Assembly (NCBI GenBank): GCA_947632745.1
Contig: CANRQH010000050.1
Span: 1 to 9,512, forward strand
DNA length: 9,512 nt
DNA from: an uncultured Clostridia bacterium
GTDB lineage: Bacteria; Bacillota; Clostridia; TANB77; CAG-508
Direction: 5' to 3'
Shown here: piece by piece, positions 7,470-9,512 of the stretch
How the letters are laid out: every line of letters starts with the position of its first letter
Position numbering within the stretch: the stretch's first letter is position 1
Notes under the pieces: model-generated
Database searches by the model: none
The model's input: the letters and a program-made list of their open reading frames with translations, nothing else
Told to the model about the DNA's origin: nothing
Position numbers and translations under genes: made by a program

Positions 7470-7487
7470 TGGCAAATTGCAGGTTTT
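7470..7487 (+). repeat. Right inverted repeat flanking the 3D gene
   Basis: TGGCAAATTGCAGGTTTT, five nt after the 3D stop codon, is the inverted and uninterrupted counterpart of the split copy at 6306-6316 plus 6354-6364. The pair brackets the coding region exactly. Confidence 0.6.
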
Positions 7488-7488
7488 A

Positions 7489-7537
7489 GGAGAGAACCTA
7501 TACAGAGGCACGCTGGCCTTGTTATAGAGTTCTCTCC
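7489..7537 (+). terminator. Long GC-richer stem-loop after the 3D gene
   Basis: Arms 7489-7502 and 7523-7537 pair over about 14 bp with one bulge (GGAGAGAAC with GTTCTCTCC at the base). The inner part continues with AGGC (7506-7509) pairing GCCT (7516-7519), so almost the whole 49 nt folds. There is no U-tract directly after it, so it may be a poor intrinsic terminator, an mRNA 3'-end stabiliser or an element end. Its 3' arm overlaps the -35 box of the next gene. Confidence 0.55.
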
Positions 7538-7547
7538 ACTTTATACT
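7519..7547 (+). promoter_or_regulatory. Sigma-A-type promoter for the RluA-family gene
   Basis: TTGTTA (7519-7524), a 17-nt spacer and TATACT (7542-7547) predict a transcript starting near 7554, only about 14 nt before the TTG start codon and just ahead of the AAGGGGA ribosome site. The -35 box sits in the descending arm of the preceding hairpin. Confidence 0.45.
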
Positions 7548-7567
7548 TATAAAAAGGGGATTTAAAA

Positions 7568-8449
7568 TTGAAAATAGAATATAAAGTAGAAGATATATAT
7601 GATAAAAAAAGTCTTAATACTATTTTAACAACTAGACTAAATATATCTGCAAGGCTTTTAACAAAGTTAATAAAAAACAATAAAATTCTATTAAATAAAA
7701 ATCAATGTGATACAAGACAAATAGCAAATTTAGGAGATATAATACAAGTAGATTTTGATTATATAGAAGATAATTCAAATATTATTCCAAGCAAAATAAA
7801 TTTAGATATTATTTATGAGGATGAATGGATGTTAGTTATAAACAAACCAGCGGGAATTCCCATACACCCATCACGTGCACATTATGCAGATTCTATTTCA
7901 AATGCAATAAAATATTATTATGATAAAATTGCATTACATAAAAAAATAAGACCTGTAAACCGTTTAGATTTAGATACATCTGGAATAGTAATTTTTGCAA
8001 AATGTGAATATATACAAGAAAGTTTTATAAAACAAATGAAACAATACAATTTTCAAAAAGAATATATTTGCATAGTAGAAGGAATTTTAAAGAAAAAGAA
8101 GGGAACGATTGCATATCCAATTGCTAGAAAAAAGGATAGTATTATAGAAAGATGTGTAGATAAAGAAAATGGACATCCTTCAATTACTCATTATGAAGTT
8201 GTAAAAGAATTTCAAAATTATAGTTTGGTAAAATGTAAATTAGAAACTGGAAGAACTCATCAAATTCGTGTACATATGAAGGAAATAGGGCATCCAATAG
8301 TTGGAGATACTTTGTATGGAACAAAATCTAATTTAATTTCGAGGCAAGCCCTGCATAGCTCCAAAATTAGATGTATTCATCCAATTTCTAAAAAAGAATT
8401 AATATTTGAAAGTAAATTACCAAAAGATATGGAAATATTGATAAAATAA
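7568..8449 (+). CDS. RluA-family RNA pseudouridine synthase
   Basis: A 293-residue pseudouridine synthase that isomerises uridine in rRNA or tRNA. Residues about 13-65 form an S4-type RNA-binding domain (LNISARLLTKLIKNNKILLN). The catalytic domain starts with IIYEDEWMLVINKPAG (81-96). The active-site motif is NRLDLDTSG (131-139) with catalytic D134; the usual His before Arg is Asn. GRTHQIRVH (228-236) and GHPIVGDTLYG follow. The length suits RluD/RluA-like enzymes. The start is TTG, chosen because AAGGGGA lies 7 nt upstream and the family N-terminus begins here. CGT is used for arginine, including the active-site Arg, and no in-frame CGG occurs. The target uridine cannot be assigned. Confidence 0.9.
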   Translation: MKIEYKVEDIYDKKSLNTILTTRLNISARLLTKLIKNNKILLNKNQCDTRQIANLGDIIQVDFDYIEDNSNIIPSKINLDIIYEDEWMLVINKPAGIPIHPSRAHYADSISNAIKYYYDKIALHKKIRPVNRLDLDTSGIVIFAKCEYIQESFIKQMKQYNFQKEYICIVEGILKKKKGTIAYPIARKKDSIIERCVDKENGHPSITHYEVVKEFQNYSLVKCKLETGRTHQIRVHMKEIGHPIVGDTLYGTKSNLISRQALHSSKIRCIHPISKKELIFESKLPKDMEILIK

Positions 8450-8508
8450 GCTTATCTTAAAGTTATGTTTAAGGTTATTAAAACAAAACTTTAGATAAGC
8501 TTATTTTT
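8445..8508. terminator. Two-way rho-independent terminator between rluA-like gene and gerQ
   Basis: Arms 8445-8464 and 8487-8505 pair over about 19 bp with one bulged T (AATAAGCTTATC with GATAAGCTTATT), loop 8465-8486, followed by TTTTT on the plus strand and a weaker ATTTTATC on the minus strand. It overlaps the stop of the plus-strand gene and lies 5 nt past the gerQ stop, so it probably ends both convergent transcripts. Confidence 0.85.
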
Positions 8509-8512
8509 TATA

Positions 8513-8848
8513 TTAATAATAATAAGGATTATTATTTTGTACTGAGCCATAAATTCCAGTTGTTGAAATAGTAATAAATTTGATAGAGTAAATATCACAA
8601 TAAACTAAGCTATCATTTTCAAAGGAGCGAAGTAAAATATAGCTTGCACCGACGTCTGCCAAAATTCCAATTCTATCTACCATATTATTAGTTCCAATTA
8701 AAAATTCAACCCTCATAAGTCTTCCTATTTGTTCCCTTAAAAATGCGGGAGTGTAAATAGGATTTCTTAAAATCTCTGGTGATTCTTGATTTATATCGAC
8801 TTGTCTTGTATCTTCTTTAGTATTTTGTGTCTCTTCAGAATTTGCCAT
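8513..8848 (-). CDS. gerQ: GerQ-like spore coat protein
   Basis: A 111-residue protein resembling the C-terminal half of the inner spore coat protein GerQ (YwdL), which is needed for the cortex hydrolase CwlJ to reach the spore and act in germination. The conserved part is residues about 31-103: YTPAFLREQIGRLMRVEFLI, then GILADVGASYILLR and VYCDIYSIKFITI, matching the family's GK..VY...G.I...GRDHIIL...YL.MIYLDYITF layout. B. subtilis GerQ is longer with a low-complexity N-terminus; here that is about 30 polar residues. AAAAAGGAGGT 8 nt before the ATG is a near-ideal ribosome site. It is immediately downstream of cwlJ, the same order as in Bacillus. There is one out-of-frame CGG (8649-8651) and no frame break. 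Confidence 0.7.
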   Translation of the reverse strand: MANSEETQNTKEDTRQVDINQESPEILRNPIYTPAFLREQIGRLMRVEFLIGTNNMVDRIGILADVGASYILLRSFENDSLVYCDIYSIKFITISTTGIYGSVQNNNPYYY

Positions 8849-8871
8849 AGATATGTACCTCCTTTTTAATT

Positions 8872-8905
8872 AGCATAAGTTGTAAAATTATGCTTTATTT
8901 TTTTA
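8872..8905. other. Hairpin between cwlJ and gerQ
   Basis: AGCATAA (8872-8878) pairs with TTATGCT (8888-8894) around a 9-nt loop. A T-rich run follows on the plus strand (TTATTTTTTTAT), so it reads as a terminator in the plus direction, where no gene ends. In the minus-strand cwlJ-gerQ message it is a weak hairpin just before the gerQ ribosome site. Confidence 0.4.
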
Positions 8906-8927
8906 TCAAATTAATATTGATATTTAG

Positions 8928-9378
8928 CTATGTGTCAGCATATTTGCTAGTTGGACGATAGAAACAGTGTTTACCTAACCTTGTATGAAATGTTCCAGAA
9001 CCATTACTTGGAAAAGTAGGACTACAATCTGGTTTAAAAGGATTCAAATACCACAAGCAATTTCCGATTTCATTTAATTTATTTCCAGCTAAAGCCCAGT
9101 CCGCAATATAATAATGGATATCAGTAGGGTTCATATTATAAATGTTTTGAGAATTGTATCTGCTTCCTAAAGTTTCGGCAGCACAGTCAAATTGCCCAGT
9201 TTGAAAAATAATATTTCTTATATTTCCGCTCTTGTGAAACTCTTGCATATTCTCCCTCTGAACTATTAACTCTATTCATAGTGACCGTTGCAACAGCTTT
9301 CATACCGATTGTCTCCTTCACCGCCCGAGCCTCACATTGTACAATTCTAGCTAGTAGCTCTCTATCTGAATAAGCCAT
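8928..9378 (-). CDS. cwlJ: Spore cortex cell-wall hydrolase CwlJ, read through four +1 shifts at CGG
   Basis: A SleB/CwlJ (Hydrolase_2) family enzyme that cuts spore cortex peptidoglycan during germination. The ATG at 9378 has AGGTGG upstream. The plain frame gives a scrambled motif (CEARAVKETIGM) and stops at TGA 9189-9187. Skipping the C of each CGG met in frame (9327, 9323, 9307, 9228) yields one 148-residue protein: ELLARIVQCEAGGEGDNGMK with the catalytic-region EAxGEGxxGM, then VTMNRV, GNIRNIIFQTGQFDC, and the CwlJ C-terminal blocks GNCLWYLNPF and GKHCFYRPTS. B. subtilis CwlJ is about 142 residues. No signal peptide, as usual for CwlJ. It is followed by gerQ. The family call is very strong; whether the frame changes are decoded in vivo is inference. 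Confidence 0.85.
9226..9228 (-). other. +1 frameshift site 4 in cwlJ (CGG)
   Basis: Minus strand GTT TCA CAA GAG CGG AAA TAT runs to TGA at 9189-9187. Dropping C 9228 gives CAA GAG GGA AAT ATA AGA AAT (QEGNIRN) and enters the conserved C-terminal two thirds of the hydrolase. The 8-mer CGGAAATA is the same as at the gtrII site. Confidence 0.7.
9305..9327 (-). other. Three successive +1 frameshift sites in cwlJ (CGG x3) that sum to one codon
   Basis: Minus strand GCT-CGG-GCG... In turn, C 9327, C 9323 and C 9307 each begin a CGG in the then-current frame. Omitting all three reads GCT GGG GGT GAA GGA GAC AAT GGT ATG (AGGEGDNGM), the family motif. Because three skips make a whole codon, the region stays open in the plain frame and a gene finder would miss it. 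Confidence 0.7.
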
Positions 9379-9398
9379 AAAACCACCTCTAACACTTA

Positions 9399-9426
9399 AT
9401 AATATGATATAAAATTTAAAGTGTGA
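9399..9426 (-). promoter_or_regulatory. Possible sigma-E-type promoter for cwlJ-gerQ
   Basis: On the minus strand TCACACT (9426-9420), a 13-nt spacer and CATATTAT (9406-9399) resemble the mother-cell sigma-E pattern (TCATATT, 13-14 nt, CATACAAT) at 5 of 7 and 6 of 8 positions. The start would fall near 9392, just ahead of the ribosome site at 9389-9383. cwlJ in B. subtilis is sigma-E dependent. By-eye match only. Confidence 0.4.
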
Positions 9427-9512
9427 CATTGAGAAGTTACAATTCACAGCCAACATAGAATAAAAAAGTATTTGTAATATTTTTGAAACACAAATTTAAT
9501 ATAAAAAAAACG

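Noticed and set aside
9226..9327. Four independent sequencing insertions in cwlJ
   Set aside because: All would have to insert C immediately before GG and only where CGG is in the current frame, while out-of-frame CGG in the same gene is untouched. Not excluded without reads, but it is the less likely reading.

Overview
The window is about 75% A+T and shows strong Shine-Dalgarno sites, Bacillota-type promoters and a cwlJ-gerQ spore-germination pair. I infer an AT-rich, endospore-forming member of the Clostridia or a close relative; the species cannot be named from this sequence.

Layout. Bases 1-4343 are a plus-strand operon-like run: the 3' end of an unidentified gene, a GT8 glycosyltransferase, two adjacent PlsC-type acyltransferases that overlap by 8 nt, and a polytopic GtrII-like glycosyltransferase. 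Together they look like a module building a membrane- or surface-exposed glycolipid or glycopolymer. A second GtrII-like paralogue (6105-4581, minus) converges on the first. The 240 nt between them hold a large imperfect palindrome of nested stems bracketed by an 11-nt direct repeat. From 6270 to 7540 lies a single gene for a membrane-anchored coiled-coil protein with a 3D domain. It has its own strong promoter, different codon use and flanking inverted repeats. Next come an RluA-family pseudouridine synthase (TTG start), a two-way terminator, and the minus-strand pair cwlJ then gerQ, which make a spore cortex hydrolase and its partner coat protein.

The most striking signal concerns reading frame. 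Two genes, cwlJ and the minus-strand gtrII, can only be read as full-length family members if the ribosome moves +1 at every in-frame CGG triplet, skipping the C and reading the following GGN as glycine. In cwlJ this happens four times. The first three shifts fall within 23 nt and sum to a whole codon, so the ORF looks open, but the plain reading destroys the catalytic-region motif and the shifted reading restores CEAGGEGDNGMKAVA. The fourth cwlJ site and the single gtrII site each bypass a premature stop. In the genes with host-like codon use I find five in-frame CGG triplets and five required +1 shifts. Eight CGG trinucleotides lying out of frame in the same gene set need no shift, which argues against a simple sequence-context base-calling error. 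The foreign-looking 3D gene has two in-frame CGG codons that must be read as ordinary codons. I infer that CGG is not a normal arginine codon here but a +1 frameshift or four-base (CGGN = Gly) signal. This rests on five sites and needs genome-wide and protein-level testing.
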